NCBI GenBank assembly: GCA_900465685.1
Contig: UEGR01000013.1
Location: 269,781-333,780 of the forward strand
Source: Hyphomicrobiales bacterium
GTDB lineage: Bacteria > Pseudomonadota > Alphaproteobacteria > Rhizobiales > Rhizobiaceae
Reading direction: 5' to 3'
DNA length: 64,000 nucleotides
Made by a program: the position numbers and the translations under genes. The notes beneath the pieces are model-generated. The model was not told the DNA's origin. It searched no databases and saw only the letters and a program-made list of their open reading frames with translations. This document shows, one piece after another, positions 43,453 to 52,350 of the stretch. How positions within the stretch are numbered: the stretch's first letter is position 1; every line of letters begins with the position of its first letter.

Positions 43453-44436
43453 ATGGATGCAAGACAGGACACGACGGGCAATTATCTGAAGGGGCTGGCC
43501 GTTCTGGCTATTGCTATCTTTGGAGTGTTGAGCCTGCTCGCGCCAGGCTTTCTAACGGCTGCAAACCTCAATTCAATGGGATTTCAGTTTCCAGAATTCG
43601 GACTGCTTTCGTTGGCCGTTCTGCCGACGATGGTGTCTGGTGGCATAGACCTTTCTGTCGTGGCCACAGCCAATCTCGCTGCTATCGTCGCAGCGGTGAT
43701 GATGAGGGCCGGACCCGAACTCGCCATCCTCGCCATTCCGGTTGCGCTTCTGATCGGTGTTGCCTGCGGGCTGCTCAACGGCTTTCTGATTGCCTATCTG
43801 CGCCTGCCGCCAATTCTGGCCACGCTTGGCACGATGCAGCTGTTCTCCGGGATTGGTATCGTAATTACCGGCGGCCCTGCAATTACGGGCCTGCCACAGT
43901 GGTACACAGCCTTTGGCAACTGGTCGGTCGGCGGCGTGGTACCACTGCCACTCGTTCTGTTTGTGGCCACAGCGCTTCTCTTGGGCTTTTTGCTGAAGAG
44001 AACACCGGTAGGCATCCACCTGCGGCTGTTCGGAGCCAATCCCGTCGCGTCCCATTTTGCGGGCACGCGCGAAAAAGGTCTGTTGCTTCGTATCTACGCT
44101 ATTGCCGGTCTCATCGCATCAATTGCCGGGCTTGTGGTTCTGGCGCGTGTCAATTCCGCCAATGCCGATTATGGTAGCTCCTATCTGCTTCTTGTCATTC
44201 TCATCAATATTCTGGCAGGCGTTTCGCCAGCCGGCGGCTTTGGCACCGTGACCGGTGTGACGTTAGCCGTCATCTGTCTCCAGCTCATATCGAGCGGCCT
44301 GAACTTTCTGTCGTTCAGTGCGTTTTCACGCGATCTGTTCTTTGGTGGCCTGCTTGTGGTCGTCATGTCGGCACGCGTTCTGGCAGGCCGACTTGGCCTT
44401 GCGTCCGTTTTCCAAAGAAAGGCCCGAACGGCATGA
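43453..44436 (+). CDS. Sugar ABC transporter permease (RbsC/LsrC-like), first copy
   Basis: A 327-residue BPD_transp_2 permease with about nine to ten transmembrane helices and VSGGIDLSVVATANLAAIV, the sugar-permease motif. The LPPILATLGTMQLFSGIG segment is also typical. CAGGGGAGAG lies upstream. It is separated from the binding protein, ATPase and second permease (47154-50735) by two enzyme genes. Together they could form an LsrACDB-like importer with two different permeases. It overlaps the next gene by ATGA. Confidence 0.9.
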   Translation: MDARQDTTGNYLKGLAVLAIAIFGVLSLLAPGFLTAANLNSMGFQFPEFGLLSLAVLPTMVSGGIDLSVVATANLAAIVAAVMMRAGPELAILAIPVALLIGVACGLLNGFLIAYLRLPPILATLGTMQLFSGIGIVITGGPAITGLPQWYTAFGNWSVGGVVPLPLVLFVATALLLGFLLKRTPVGIHLRLFGANPVASHFAGTREKGLLLRIYAIAGLIASIAGLVVLARVNSANADYGSSYLLLVILINILAGVSPAGGFGTVTGVTLAVICLQLISSGLNFLSFSAFSRDLFFGGLLVVVMSARVLAGRLGLASVFQRKARTA

Positions 44437-45533
44437 AAAACCGATTACGTTCAACGCTCGAAGCATTGATGTTGACGCCTGGCCTGTCGGGCCATGAGGA
44501 TCGCGTGCGGCGTCTCATCGCCCGCGATCTGGCTGATCTGCCGCTCGAATTTGCAACCGATCGTCTGGGCAATCTGATTGCAACGATGAAGGGGGATGAA
44601 AATGCGCCCTCCGTCATGCTGTTTGCGCATACGGATCAACTGGGCTTCATCGTGCGCAAGGTTGAGGACAATGGCCTGATCCGTATCGAGCGGTTGGGCG
44701 GTATTCCAGAAAAGGCGTTGCCTGCGCAAGCGGTGCTATTTTGTGTCGGCGAAGGGCGCGATGTTCACGGCGTCATTGCGAATAAGAGCCATCATGCCAC
44801 GCCTGCCGAAGAAAAATACAAGGTTACGCCCTATGCCGAACTTTTCATCGATGTCGGCGCGGAAAGCGCTGCGGATGTAAAGGCGCTCGGCATCGAGATC
44901 GGTACGCCGGTTGTCTATGCACCGCGCGTCATCCATCTCAACGAAAACCGCGTTATCGGAACGTCGGTTGATGACCGGGCAGGCTGTGCTGTCGTGATGG
45001 AAGTTGCCCGTCAGCTCGCGAAAGGTGGTCCACGACCAACCGTTCATTTTGTTTTCGCGGTTCTGGAAGAGTTCAACCTGCGTGGTGCCATGGTCGCAGC
45101 GCAAGCCATCAAACCGGATATCGCCATTCAGCTCGATATCGGGCTCAATGCTGATACGCCGGATATGGCTCATCGCGGTGAAATTCAGTTGGGCGGTGGT
45201 CCGGCCATCAGTCTCTACTCCTTTCATGGACGTGGCACGCTCAATGGAACGATCCCCCATCCGGCACTGCCGAAACTGTTCTCCGACACCGCTGCCAGCG
45301 AAGCCATCCCGCTGCAACGCACGGCTCATACAGGCGCATTGACGGATTCGTCTTACGTGCAACTCGTCAATGAGGGCGTTGCCTGTATCGATGTGTGTTT
45401 CCCGTGCCGTTATACCCATACGGCGCTTGAAATGTGCGATCTGCGTGATCTTGAAAGTCTCACCGCGCTTCTGGTCGCGGCTATTGGCAGGATCAACAAG
45501 GACTTCAGCCTCGACAGGAATCTTTACACCTGA
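44433..45533 (+). CDS. M42-family metallopeptidase-like protein (SgcX/FrvX/YpdE type)
   Basis: A 366-residue M42 protein. Co-catalytic metal and acid-base residues are all visible: FAHTDQLGF (His, Asp), SVDDRAGC (bridging Asp), LEEFNLRGA (catalytic Glu plus ligand Glu), QLDIGLNAD (Asp) and RYTHTALEM (His). M42 proteins are tetrahedral aminopeptidases, but SgcX and FrvX are embedded in sugar operons and are sometimes called endoglucanases. Its start overlaps the permease stop (ATGA), and its TGA overlaps the kinase ATG. The role in a sugar operon is not established. Confidence 0.9.
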   Translation: MKNRLRSTLEALMLTPGLSGHEDRVRRLIARDLADLPLEFATDRLGNLIATMKGDENAPSVMLFAHTDQLGFIVRKVEDNGLIRIERLGGIPEKALPAQAVLFCVGEGRDVHGVIANKSHHATPAEEKYKVTPYAELFIDVGAESAADVKALGIEIGTPVVYAPRVIHLNENRVIGTSVDDRAGCAVVMEVARQLAKGGPRPTVHFVFAVLEEFNLRGAMVAAQAIKPDIAIQLDIGLNADTPDMAHRGEIQLGGGPAISLYSFHGRGTLNGTIPHPALPKLFSDTAASEAIPLQRTAHTGALTDSSYVQLVNEGVACIDVCFPCRYTHTALEMCDLRDLESLTALLVAAIGRINKDFSLDRNLYT

Positions 45534-47029
45534 TGCGCTACTATCTGGGCATCGACATTGGCACATTTGAATCGAAGGGCGTTCTTTCTGATGAGGAAGG
45601 AAGGATCGTCGCTTCTGCCGCACGTCCGCATCGCATGCTGGTTCCACAACCGGGTTGGGCGGAACATGATGCTGAACAAAACTGGTGGGGTGAGTTTTGT
45701 TCGATTAGTCGTGAATTGATCGAACAAAGTTCAGTGGCGGCCAGCGATATTCGCGCAGTTGCAGCCAGCGGCATTGGCCCCTGTATGCTGCCGGTTGATG
45801 AAAATGGCGCTCCGCTCATGAATGCCGTACTCTATGGCGTCGACACGCGCGCGGCTGCTGAGATAGAGGAACTGACCACTGAAATCGGGCTTGAACGCCT
45901 GATGCGCGAAGGCGGCAATGCGTTGACTTCGCAATCGGTCGGCCCGAAAATCCTTTGGTTGAAGAAGAACCATCCTGATATTTTTGACCGCACACACAAG
46001 TTTCTCAATTCCTCCTCCTTCCTCGTTCACAGGCTGACGAGCAACTATACGATCGATCACTATTCGGCGGCCGGATTCTCGCCGCTTTATGACGTTGCAC
46101 GGCAGGATTGGACTGACGATTTTGCCGAACGCATCGTTTCACGTGACCAGCTGCCCGATCTCCTTTGGACAACCGACATTGCGGGAACGGTGACGCCGCA
46201 GGCCGCAGCTGCGACCGGGCTCGCTGTTGGAACGCCTGTGATCGCTGGCACCATCGATGCCGCCGCTGAGGCTGTCAGCGTTGGCGTGCAGAAGTCTGGC
46301 GAAATGATGGTCATGTATGGTTCGACCATGTTCATCATTCTGGTCACGGATCAATGCGTCGCTGATACGCGGCTGTGGTATGCGCCTTGGCTTTTCCGTG
46401 GAGAACATGCCTGTATGTCCGGCACGTCGACCAGCGGAACGCTCACGCGGTGGTTTCAGGAGCAGTTCGCTCGCGAGTTGCCCGCCGCCAGCGCCTTGCA
46501 AGCACTGGCGGAAGAAGCCGCATCGTCACCGCCCGGCGCAAAAGGGCTTTTTGTCCTTCCCTATTTTTCCGGTGAGAGAACACCAGTTCATGATCCGTCA
46601 GCACGCGGCATGATTTTCGGTCTCGATCTAACCCATAAGCGCGCTGACATTTATCGCGCGCTTCTTGAAGGCGTCGCTTATGGCGTCAACGATATTTTCA
46701 ATACCTATCACGAAGCAAATGCGCCGCTGGAGCGCATCGCTGCTGTGGGTGGCGGCACCAGAAATGCAGTCTGGTCACAGGCCATTTCCGATGTCAGTGA
46801 AAAGCTTCAGCTTGTGAGAAGCAAAACTATCGGTGCGGCCTACGGAAACTGTTTTCTGGGAGCGCTTGCGGTGGGCGATGTGGCGAAGGCTGACATTGAG
46901 CAATGGAATCCCGTGGAGCGGCGCATTGAACCTGATGCGGGGACAAAGCGCGTTTACCAGCAGGGTTTCGATACATTCAAGAAGCTCTATGAGCGGACTG
47001 CCGATCTGATGCGGATTGCATCGGCTTGA
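45533..47029 (+). CDS. FGGY-family carbohydrate kinase (first)
   Basis: A 498-residue xylulokinase-like protein. The N-terminal phosphate loop is GIDIGTFESKG; the substrate/base Asp lies in AGTIDAAAEA, and the C-terminal adenosine motif is AVGGGTRNAVWSQ. It phosphorylates an imported sugar or polyol; the substrate is not known. Translational coupling to the M42 gene (TGATG) and the downstream importer support a single operon. Confidence 0.9.
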   Translation: MRYYLGIDIGTFESKGVLSDEEGRIVASAARPHRMLVPQPGWAEHDAEQNWWGEFCSISRELIEQSSVAASDIRAVAASGIGPCMLPVDENGAPLMNAVLYGVDTRAAAEIEELTTEIGLERLMREGGNALTSQSVGPKILWLKKNHPDIFDRTHKFLNSSSFLVHRLTSNYTIDHYSAAGFSPLYDVARQDWTDDFAERIVSRDQLPDLLWTTDIAGTVTPQAAAATGLAVGTPVIAGTIDAAAEAVSVGVQKSGEMMVMYGSTMFIILVTDQCVADTRLWYAPWLFRGEHACMSGTSTSGTLTRWFQEQFARELPAASALQALAEEAASSPPGAKGLFVLPYFSGERTPVHDPSARGMIFGLDLTHKRADIYRALLEGVAYGVNDIFNTYHEANAPLERIAAVGGGTRNAVWSQAISDVSEKLQLVRSKTIGAAYGNCFLGALAVGDVAKADIEQWNPVERRIEPDAGTKRVYQQGFDTFKKLYERTADLMRIASA

Positions 47030-47036
47030 AGGGAGG

Positions 47037-47058
47037 CCGGACGCAGTCACGCGTCCGG
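47037..47058 (+). terminator. Intercistronic hairpin before the sugar-binding-protein gene
   Basis: A perfect 8-bp stem CCGGACGC / GCGTCCGG with a 6-nt loop, 7 bp after the kinase stop, without a T-run. Confidence 0.45.
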
Positions 47059-47153
47059 AAAGGAATTGGTGAAAGCCGCAGAAGCTTCGCCAGAATACAG
47101 CCTGACTGATTGCCGGGGAGGCAAGCAGGGGTGAACCAACGGAGGGAATAACA

Positions 47154-48152
47154 ATGAATATCAGCTTGAGGAAAATGGCAGCCGGTCTTGCCGTCAGCGC
47201 AGCTATTGTTGCTGGTGGTGCATTCTATGCGAACGCGCAGGACGCAAAACACACCATCGTCACTGTCGTCAAACTTTCCGGCATTGCGTGGTTCAATCGC
47301 ATGGAAACCGGCGTGAAGGAATATGCCAAGGAAAGTGGAAATAACGCCACCCAGATTGGACCCGCTTCGGCTGACGCTGCCCTACAGGTTCAGCTGATCG
47401 AAGACCTGATTGCCAAAAAGGTGGACGCGATCACCGTGGTGCCGAATTCCCCGGAAGCTCTGGAGCCCGTGCTCGGCAAGGCGTTGCAGGCCGGGATCAA
47501 GGTAATGGGCCACGAAGCATCAAGCATGAAGAATGTCACCTATGACGTCGAAGCTTTCGACAATGGTGCCTATGGCGAACATCTAATGAAGGCACTGGCC
47601 GAAGCTATGGGCGAAGAGGGCGAATATGCGGTGTTCGTTGGCCATCTGACGGCAAAAACCCACAATGAATGGGTTGATGCAGCCATTGCCTATCAGAAAG
47701 AGCATTATCCGAAGATGAAGCTCGCGACTGATAAGATCGAGAGCAACGAGCAGCAGCAGACGGCCTATGCCAAAACCAAGGAACTGTTGAGAACCTATCC
47801 GAATCTCAAGGGCATTCAGGGCTCCGCAGGTGAAGATGTCGCCGGTGCGGCGCTTGCAGTCGAGGAAGCTGGTCTTGAGGGCAAGGTCAAGATTGTCGGC
47901 ACCAGCCTTGTTTCGGTTTCAGGCCCATATCTCGAAAGCGGCACGATTAACATGATCTCGTTCTGGGACCCGGCCAAGGCTGGTATCGCCATGAACAAAC
48001 TCGCCGCTATGGCCATTGATGGCAAGGCCGTAACCGATGGCATGGACCTTGGTGTCGAAGGCTACAACAAGGTTCAGCTCAAGGATAAGGTTGTCTATGG
48101 CCAGGCTTGGGTCGATGTGACCAAGGAAAATATGGGCAATTACGACTTCTGA
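47154..48152 (+). CDS. Sugar ABC transporter substrate-binding protein (LsrB/RhaS-like)
   Basis: A 332-residue periplasmic protein; signal peptide about 28 residues (GLAVSAAIVAGGAFYANAQ). The type-1 sugar-binding fold ends with NMGNYDF, matching the terminal region of LsrB-type proteins. GGAGGGAA lies before the ATG. LsrB binds AI-2 and RhaS binds rhamnose, but no lsrF/lsrG or rhamnose isomerase genes are nearby, so the ligand stays open. Confidence 0.9.
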   Translation: MNISLRKMAAGLAVSAAIVAGGAFYANAQDAKHTIVTVVKLSGIAWFNRMETGVKEYAKESGNNATQIGPASADAALQVQLIEDLIAKKVDAITVVPNSPEALEPVLGKALQAGIKVMGHEASSMKNVTYDVEAFDNGAYGEHLMKALAEAMGEEGEYAVFVGHLTAKTHNEWVDAAIAYQKEHYPKMKLATDKIESNEQQQTAYAKTKELLRTYPNLKGIQGSAGEDVAGAALAVEEAGLEGKVKIVGTSLVSVSGPYLESGTINMISFWDPAKAGIAMNKLAAMAIDGKAVTDGMDLGVEGYNKVQLKDKVVYGQAWVDVTKENMGNYDF

Positions 48153-48165
48153 TCCATGGACAATG

Positions 48166-48188
48166 GGCCGCCGGGACAACCGGCGGCC
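48166..48188 (+). terminator. Intercistronic hairpin after the sugar-binding-protein gene
   Basis: A perfect 9-bp GC stem GGCCGCCGG / CCGGCGGCC with a 5-nt loop between the binding-protein and ATPase genes. It is probably an attenuating or mRNA-stabilising element. Confidence 0.5.
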
Positions 48189-48204
48189 TCTATGGGAGAG
48201 CTGC

Positions 48205-49719
48205 ATGAGTGATACGCAGAATTCCGGCGCTTTTGTTCTGGAAATGCAGGCTGTTGCCAAATCTTACGGTCCCGTACGGGTGTTGGAAGATGTGGGTTTA
48301 AGCCTGCAACCGGGTGAGGTGCGCTGTCTTGCCGGTGAAAACGGGTCCGGTAAATCGACTTTGATAAAGATTTTATCCGGTGTTGTTCGTGCCGACGCCG
48401 GGACGGTCACGATTGGCGGCAAGTTCATCGAAAATGACGCAAAAGCCGCGATAGCAGCGGGGCTTTCAGTCATCTATCAGGACTTTGCGCTTTTTCCCAA
48501 TCTGACGGTTTGGGAGAATGTCAGCTTTCTGGCGGCAGTGACCGAGAACAAGCGTTTCTTCAATCGCATGTCTGGACGTAAACGGGCGATTGAAACGCTC
48601 GCTCGAATGAAGGTCGATATTGACCCCGATATTCTGGTGGAAAGACTGCCTGTTGCTTCCAAGCAGTTGGTCGCCATTGCGCGTGCGCTCGCCAATGATG
48701 CGCGCATTATCGTTATGGATGAACCCACTACGGCCTTGACCCGCAGCGAGGTCGCCAAGCTTCTTGATATCGTCTTTGCGCTGAAGGCGGAAGGCGTTGC
48801 CTTTCTATTTGTCAGTCACAAGATCGAGGAAGTTTTTGCTGTTTGCGACAGCGTCACGGTTCTGCGTGATGGTCATGTCGTGGTGGCAGGACCGATAGGT
48901 GAATTCGATCCTGCGCGTCTGGTAGAGGCCATGTCTGGTCGACCAATTGACAGCCAGCGTCTGGCGCGTGAGGCGGTCACGCCTTCGGAAGCCATATTCA
49001 AAGTGCGCGATCTTGGACGACGCGGCCAGTTCGCCTCCATCAATCTCGATTTGCGCGCGGGCGAAATCATATCCGTCGTGGGGCTTCTGGGGTCAGGGCG
49101 AACAGAACTTGCGTTGGCTTTGTTTGGATGCCTTGCGCCGGACGAAGGTCGCATTGAAGACGTGAATGGATCACTACATCTCATGGCTCCCGCAGACGCG
49201 ATGGAACACGGCATTGCCTATGTGCCGGAAGATCGTCTGACAGAAGGCCTTTTTCTCAATCAGCCGATCCGTGAAAACATCATCGTTTCAAGTCTTGATG
49301 CGGATACTAAAGGTGGCATTGTCAGCGCGTCGAGCCTCACCGAGCGCGCGCGCGAAGCCGTTAAGCGGTTGCGTATCAAGACACCCAGCGTCTTCCCACC
49401 TGTGGTGACGCTGTCAGGCGGCAATCAACAGCGTGTCGTTCTGGCGCGATGGATGGAGAGAAAACCGAAGCTGCTTATCCTCAATGGTCCAACAGTCGGC
49501 GTCGATGTTGGTTCCAAACGGGAAATCCACGAACTATTGCTCGCTTTGAGCCGTTCGGGAACAGCGGTTCTGGTGGTGACTGACGACATTGGCGAAGCCA
49601 TTGCACTGTCCGACACGATCAAGGTGATGGTGAAGGGGCGAATTGTGGCCAGTTTCGATGCCGGTGATATCGATGAAGAAACGCTCTATCAGGAAGTCAT
49701 TCGGGAGGACCGGCCATGA
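48205..49719 (+). CDS. Sugar ABC transporter dual-domain ATPase (RbsA/LsrA-like)
   Basis: A 504-residue protein with two nucleotide-binding domains. Domain 1 is intact: Walker A GENGSGKST and Walker B IIVMDEPTTAL. Domain 2 has a degenerate Walker A (GLLGSGRTEL, usual for this family), an intact signature LSGGNQQRV, and a changed Walker B: LLILNGPTVGVD instead of the usual ILDEPT, so the Asp and catalytic Glu are lost. The ATG at 48205 has GGGAGAG upstream. It overlaps the permease gene by 4 nt. Confidence 0.92.
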   Translation: MSDTQNSGAFVLEMQAVAKSYGPVRVLEDVGLSLQPGEVRCLAGENGSGKSTLIKILSGVVRADAGTVTIGGKFIENDAKAAIAAGLSVIYQDFALFPNLTVWENVSFLAAVTENKRFFNRMSGRKRAIETLARMKVDIDPDILVERLPVASKQLVAIARALANDARIIVMDEPTTALTRSEVAKLLDIVFALKAEGVAFLFVSHKIEEVFAVCDSVTVLRDGHVVVAGPIGEFDPARLVEAMSGRPIDSQRLAREAVTPSEAIFKVRDLGRRGQFASINLDLRAGEIISVVGLLGSGRTELALALFGCLAPDEGRIEDVNGSLHLMAPADAMEHGIAYVPEDRLTEGLFLNQPIRENIIVSSLDADTKGGIVSASSLTERAREAVKRLRIKTPSVFPPVVTLSGGNQQRVVLARWMERKPKLLILNGPTVGVDVGSKREIHELLLALSRSGTAVLVVTDDIGEAIALSDTIKVMVKGRIVASFDAGDIDEETLYQEVIREDRP

Positions 49720-50735
49720 ATAATTCGTTGATCCGGGTGCTCTCGACACCACAGGGTGTCGTCTTTTTGACAGCAGTTGCTTTTGCGATTGTGCTGAGCA
49801 TTCTCAATCCTGCGTTCTTCTCACCGGCGACGCTGATAGACCTGGCGCGTAACTCACTGGTGACCGGAATATTTGCGCTCGGCGTTATGATGGTGCTGGC
49901 ATCCGGCGGCATTGACGTGTCCTGCACGGCAATCGGCGCCTTTGCGATGTATGCAACGGTGAAAATCGTCATGGGTATCGATATCCATGTTCCGATTATC
50001 GCCTATTTCGGACTGGCTGCCCTCATCGGGGCCAGTCTTGGTCTCATCAATGGAATACTGGTTGGTGGACTTGGTCTACCGACGCTTATCGTCACCCTTG
50101 GTACAATGAGCCTTTTTCGGGGCGCGTTGCTGACCTTCGTGGGGACGGTGTACATCACGTCGGTGCCGCGTGAAGTTATCAATTTCGCGCGCAGCATTCT
50201 GGTGCGCATGGAGAACGCATTGGGCCAGATGGTATCGCTTCCAATGTCATTCTTTGTTCTGGTCGGGGTCGCTGTATTCGTCGCTTTCGTCATGAACTTC
50301 ACGCTGTTCGGGCGCAAAATCTACGCCATCGGCGGTTCTGAAGAAGCTGCCGCTCGCATTGGCATTCGCGTGGGGCGCGTCAAGCTATTGATCTATGTTC
50401 TGGCGGGTGCAATTGCTGGTCTGGCTGGCATGACCCATATGACCCTGTCGCGCATGGCTAATCCGTTCGATCTGGTCGGCATGGAGCTGAATGTCATCGC
50501 AGCCGTTGTTCTCGGTGGAGCCCGAATAACGGGCGGTCACGGTACAGTGCTCGGGACGCTGCTTGGCGTATTTGTCATCACAATGATCAATACGACGCTG
50601 CTGATGGCAGGTGTGCCATCCTATTGGCAAAAGGTCGTTATTGGTTGTCTGATTGTGGCGGGTACGGGCTTGCCGATATTGATCGAGCGATTGAGCCGGC
50701 ATCGGGCGCGTCTGGCGCAGCCTTTGGGAGCATAA
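49716..50735 (+). CDS. Sugar ABC transporter permease (RbsC/LsrD-like), second copy
   Basis: A 339-residue permease with LASGGIDVSCTAIGAFAMYATV and LGLPTLIVTLGTMSLFRGALL, both typical sugar-permease motifs, and about nine to ten transmembrane helices. The C-terminal RITGGHGTVLGTLLGV is also diagnostic. It ends the plus-strand arm of the sugar island and is convergent with the BtpA gene. Confidence 0.92.
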   Translation: MNNSLIRVLSTPQGVVFLTAVAFAIVLSILNPAFFSPATLIDLARNSLVTGIFALGVMMVLASGGIDVSCTAIGAFAMYATVKIVMGIDIHVPIIAYFGLAALIGASLGLINGILVGGLGLPTLIVTLGTMSLFRGALLTFVGTVYITSVPREVINFARSILVRMENALGQMVSLPMSFFVLVGVAVFVAFVMNFTLFGRKIYAIGGSEEAAARIGIRVGRVKLLIYVLAGAIAGLAGMTHMTLSRMANPFDLVGMELNVIAAVVLGGARITGGHGTVLGTLLGVFVITMINTTLLMAGVPSYWQKVVIGCLIVAGTGLPILIERLSRHRARLAQPLGA

Positions 50736-50743
50736 TAGGCGTA

Positions 50744-50777
50744 AATCGCGCGCGGGGAACAGTCACCGCGCGCGATT
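50744..50777. terminator. Bidirectional terminator between permease and btpA-like genes
   Basis: A perfect 12-bp stem AATCGCGCGCGG / CCGCGCGCGATT with a 10-nt loop, followed by GTCTTTTTC on the plus strand. Confidence 0.8.
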
Positions 50778-50787
50778 GTCTTTTTCA

Positions 50788-51597
50788 TTAGTCCTTGCGG
50801 GCTTTCTTCACGATGTTCATAAATTCCTTGGCGCGTTCCGGATCGACCGCATTCCAGGTGTTGCCATCGACCTTCAGCGACGAACCGACAATGCAGCCAT
50901 CGGCAATCTTGAGGATATCGGCGACGGTTGCATGACGCACGCCCGTATTGGCCAGAACCGCCGTGTTCGGCAGGACCCGCTTGACGGCTTCGAGGTCCGA
51001 AACATTGGCGGCTTCACCGGTGATCGTGCCCGACACCAGAACGGCATCCGGAATGGACGAGAAGACTGCCGAACGTGCCCGGTCGGGGAGGGGGCGGCGA
51101 TCCATTGAATCCGCGAATTCAGCAGATACGTTGTCCAGCATGACAAGATCCGAGCGGCCAAGACGATTGCGATAGCGCATCGTTTCACCCGCATTTGGCG
51201 TCCATGGCCCCATGTCGGAGGCATAAGTGCCGGTCAGGATTTCGCGCATGAATGACGCGCCGGTTGCCGTGGCCAAAGCGACCGAGCTTTTGGGGTCCCA
51301 GAGAACGTTGACGCCAAAAGGCTTTGCGATTTCACCACGCAGGCGGCCAATGACATAGGCCATGGTCGCCGTGGAAGCGACATCGACAGCAAGTTCGTAT
51401 GGACGGTCGTTTTCGTTGCCGAACATGACAGCATCGACATCAGCGTCCTGTAAAGCAATGAGATCGCGACGCGCTGCCTCGACGATACCTTCGATGCCAG
51501 CTTCCGCGTCATAAAGCGGAGCGCCAGGCAAAGGGTTAAGATGCACCATCGCGATGATGGGCTTCTTCGTCGGGAAAAGATCAAAAAACTTGCTCAT
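50788..51597 (-). CDS. BtpA/SgcQ-family protein
   Basis: A 269-residue TIM-barrel-like protein of the BtpA family, starting PIIAMVHLNPLPGAPLYD and containing VDAVMFGNENDRPYE, GVNVLWDPKSSVALA and DGCIVGSSLKVDG near the phosphate-binding end. Named members are cyanobacterial BtpA (photosystem I biogenesis) and E. coli SgcQ in the sgc sugar operon; neither defines a reaction. Here the sugar context favours an SgcQ-like enzymatic role. AAAGGGG lies before the ATG. Confidence 0.9.
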   Translation of the reverse strand: MSKFFDLFPTKKPIIAMVHLNPLPGAPLYDAEAGIEGIVEAARRDLIALQDADVDAVMFGNENDRPYELAVDVASTATMAYVIGRLRGEIAKPFGVNVLWDPKSSVALATATGASFMREILTGTYASDMGPWTPNAGETMRYRNRLGRSDLVMLDNVSAEFADSMDRRPLPDRARSAVFSSIPDAVLVSGTITGEAANVSDLEAVKRVLPNTAVLANTGVRHATVADILKIADGCIVGSSLKVDGNTWNAVDPERAKEFMNIVKKARKD

Positions 51598-51703
51598 GGT
51601 GAACCCCTTTGTTGTGCCGGTCTTCGGTTCAATCCGGAGACGGCGTTAGCTTCGTATTCTTCTTCCGACCTCGGGTCGGTTGATCTTCATGCGGTCTGCG
51701 CGC

Positions 51704-52342
51704 TCACATGTGAGCGAGCAGGATTGCCGGTAGCTCGGCGTAGTGATGCAGGTAGTAATCGATTGGACTTCCGGGCTGTTCAGCCAAACCGTAGCCGACG
51801 ACCTTCATGCCTGCGGCACGCGCCGAGATTGCTCCCGTCAAACTGTCTTCGATTGCTATCATCTCTGCTGGAGCAAGGCGTAGCCGCTCGGCCGCAGCCA
51901 GATAAGGTTCTGGATCAGGCTTGCCATGCAGTACATCATTGATGCTGATGGAAAAGCGCAGCTTGTCAGCAATTCCAAGCGCGGCGATGTTAGTATCGAC
52001 AATGTTGCGACCGGAATTTGAGACGCATACCTGCAACAGACCATAGCCCTTTGCCGCGTCCATTGCTTCCAGGACGCCCGTGATGGGCCGAAGTTCGCCC
52101 GCATGGGCGATGTAATGGTCACGAATGCGTTCGATCCATGGCTCAAAGCTCAAATCGGCTGGCAATCGCGGTTTGACCGCTTCAAAGACGGCATCCATAT
52201 GGACCCCGCGAAATCGTTCTTCTGGAATATCGCTGAGATCGGTGCCGAAATGCGCCGTGCCAGCCAGAAGTGCCTTATGGTGAAGCGGTTCACTATCCAC
52301 GAGCGTACCGTCAATATCCCATGCGATGGCTTTGATCGTCAT
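51704..52342 (-). CDS. HAD-superfamily hydrolase (beta-phosphoglucomutase/phosphatase-like)
   Basis: A 212-residue HAD protein with motif I WDIDGTLVDSE, motif II Ser in VCVSNSGR, the Lys in LHGKPDPEPY and motif IV IEDSLTGAISA. The cap domain sits between motif I and II (subclass I). It is likely to be a sugar-phosphate phosphatase or phosphomutase in the same operon as the second FGGY kinase. The stop codon lies inside a 16-bp palindrome (51701-51716). The ribosome site is weak. Confidence 0.9.
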   Translation of the reverse strand: MTIKAIAWDIDGTLVDSEPLHHKALLAGTAHFGTDLSDIPEERFRGVHMDAVFEAVKPRLPADLSFEPWIERIRDHYIAHAGELRPITGVLEAMDAAKGYGLLQVCVSNSGRNIVDTNIAALGIADKLRFSISINDVLHGKPDPEPYLAAAERLRLAPAEMIAIEDSLTGAISARAAGMKVVGYGLAEQPGSPIDYYLHHYAELPAILLAHM

Positions 52343-52350
52343 CGTTGTGA

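Noticed and set aside
29579..45647. Long antisense frames at 29579-30592, 35231-36181 and 44736-45647
   Set aside because: Each is opposite a clear gene (binding protein, quiC, M42 peptidase) and explained by strand codon bias.
47154..50735. Reading the Lsr-like importer plus FGGY kinase as an AI-2 (lsr) system
   Set aside because: No lsrF or lsrG homologue and no SorC-type LsrR; M42 and BtpA genes point to an sgc-like sugar system instead.
50788..51597. BtpA protein as a photosystem I biogenesis factor
   Set aside because: The name comes from cyanobacteria; the neighbourhood here is entirely sugar catabolism and no photosynthesis genes are present.
51665..51716. Short hairpin (51665-51679) and 16-bp palindrome CGCTCACATGTGAGCG (51701-51716) at the HAD gene end
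   Set aside because: The stem is short with no T-run, and the palindrome covers the stop codon; it could be weak termination but is not strong enough to call.
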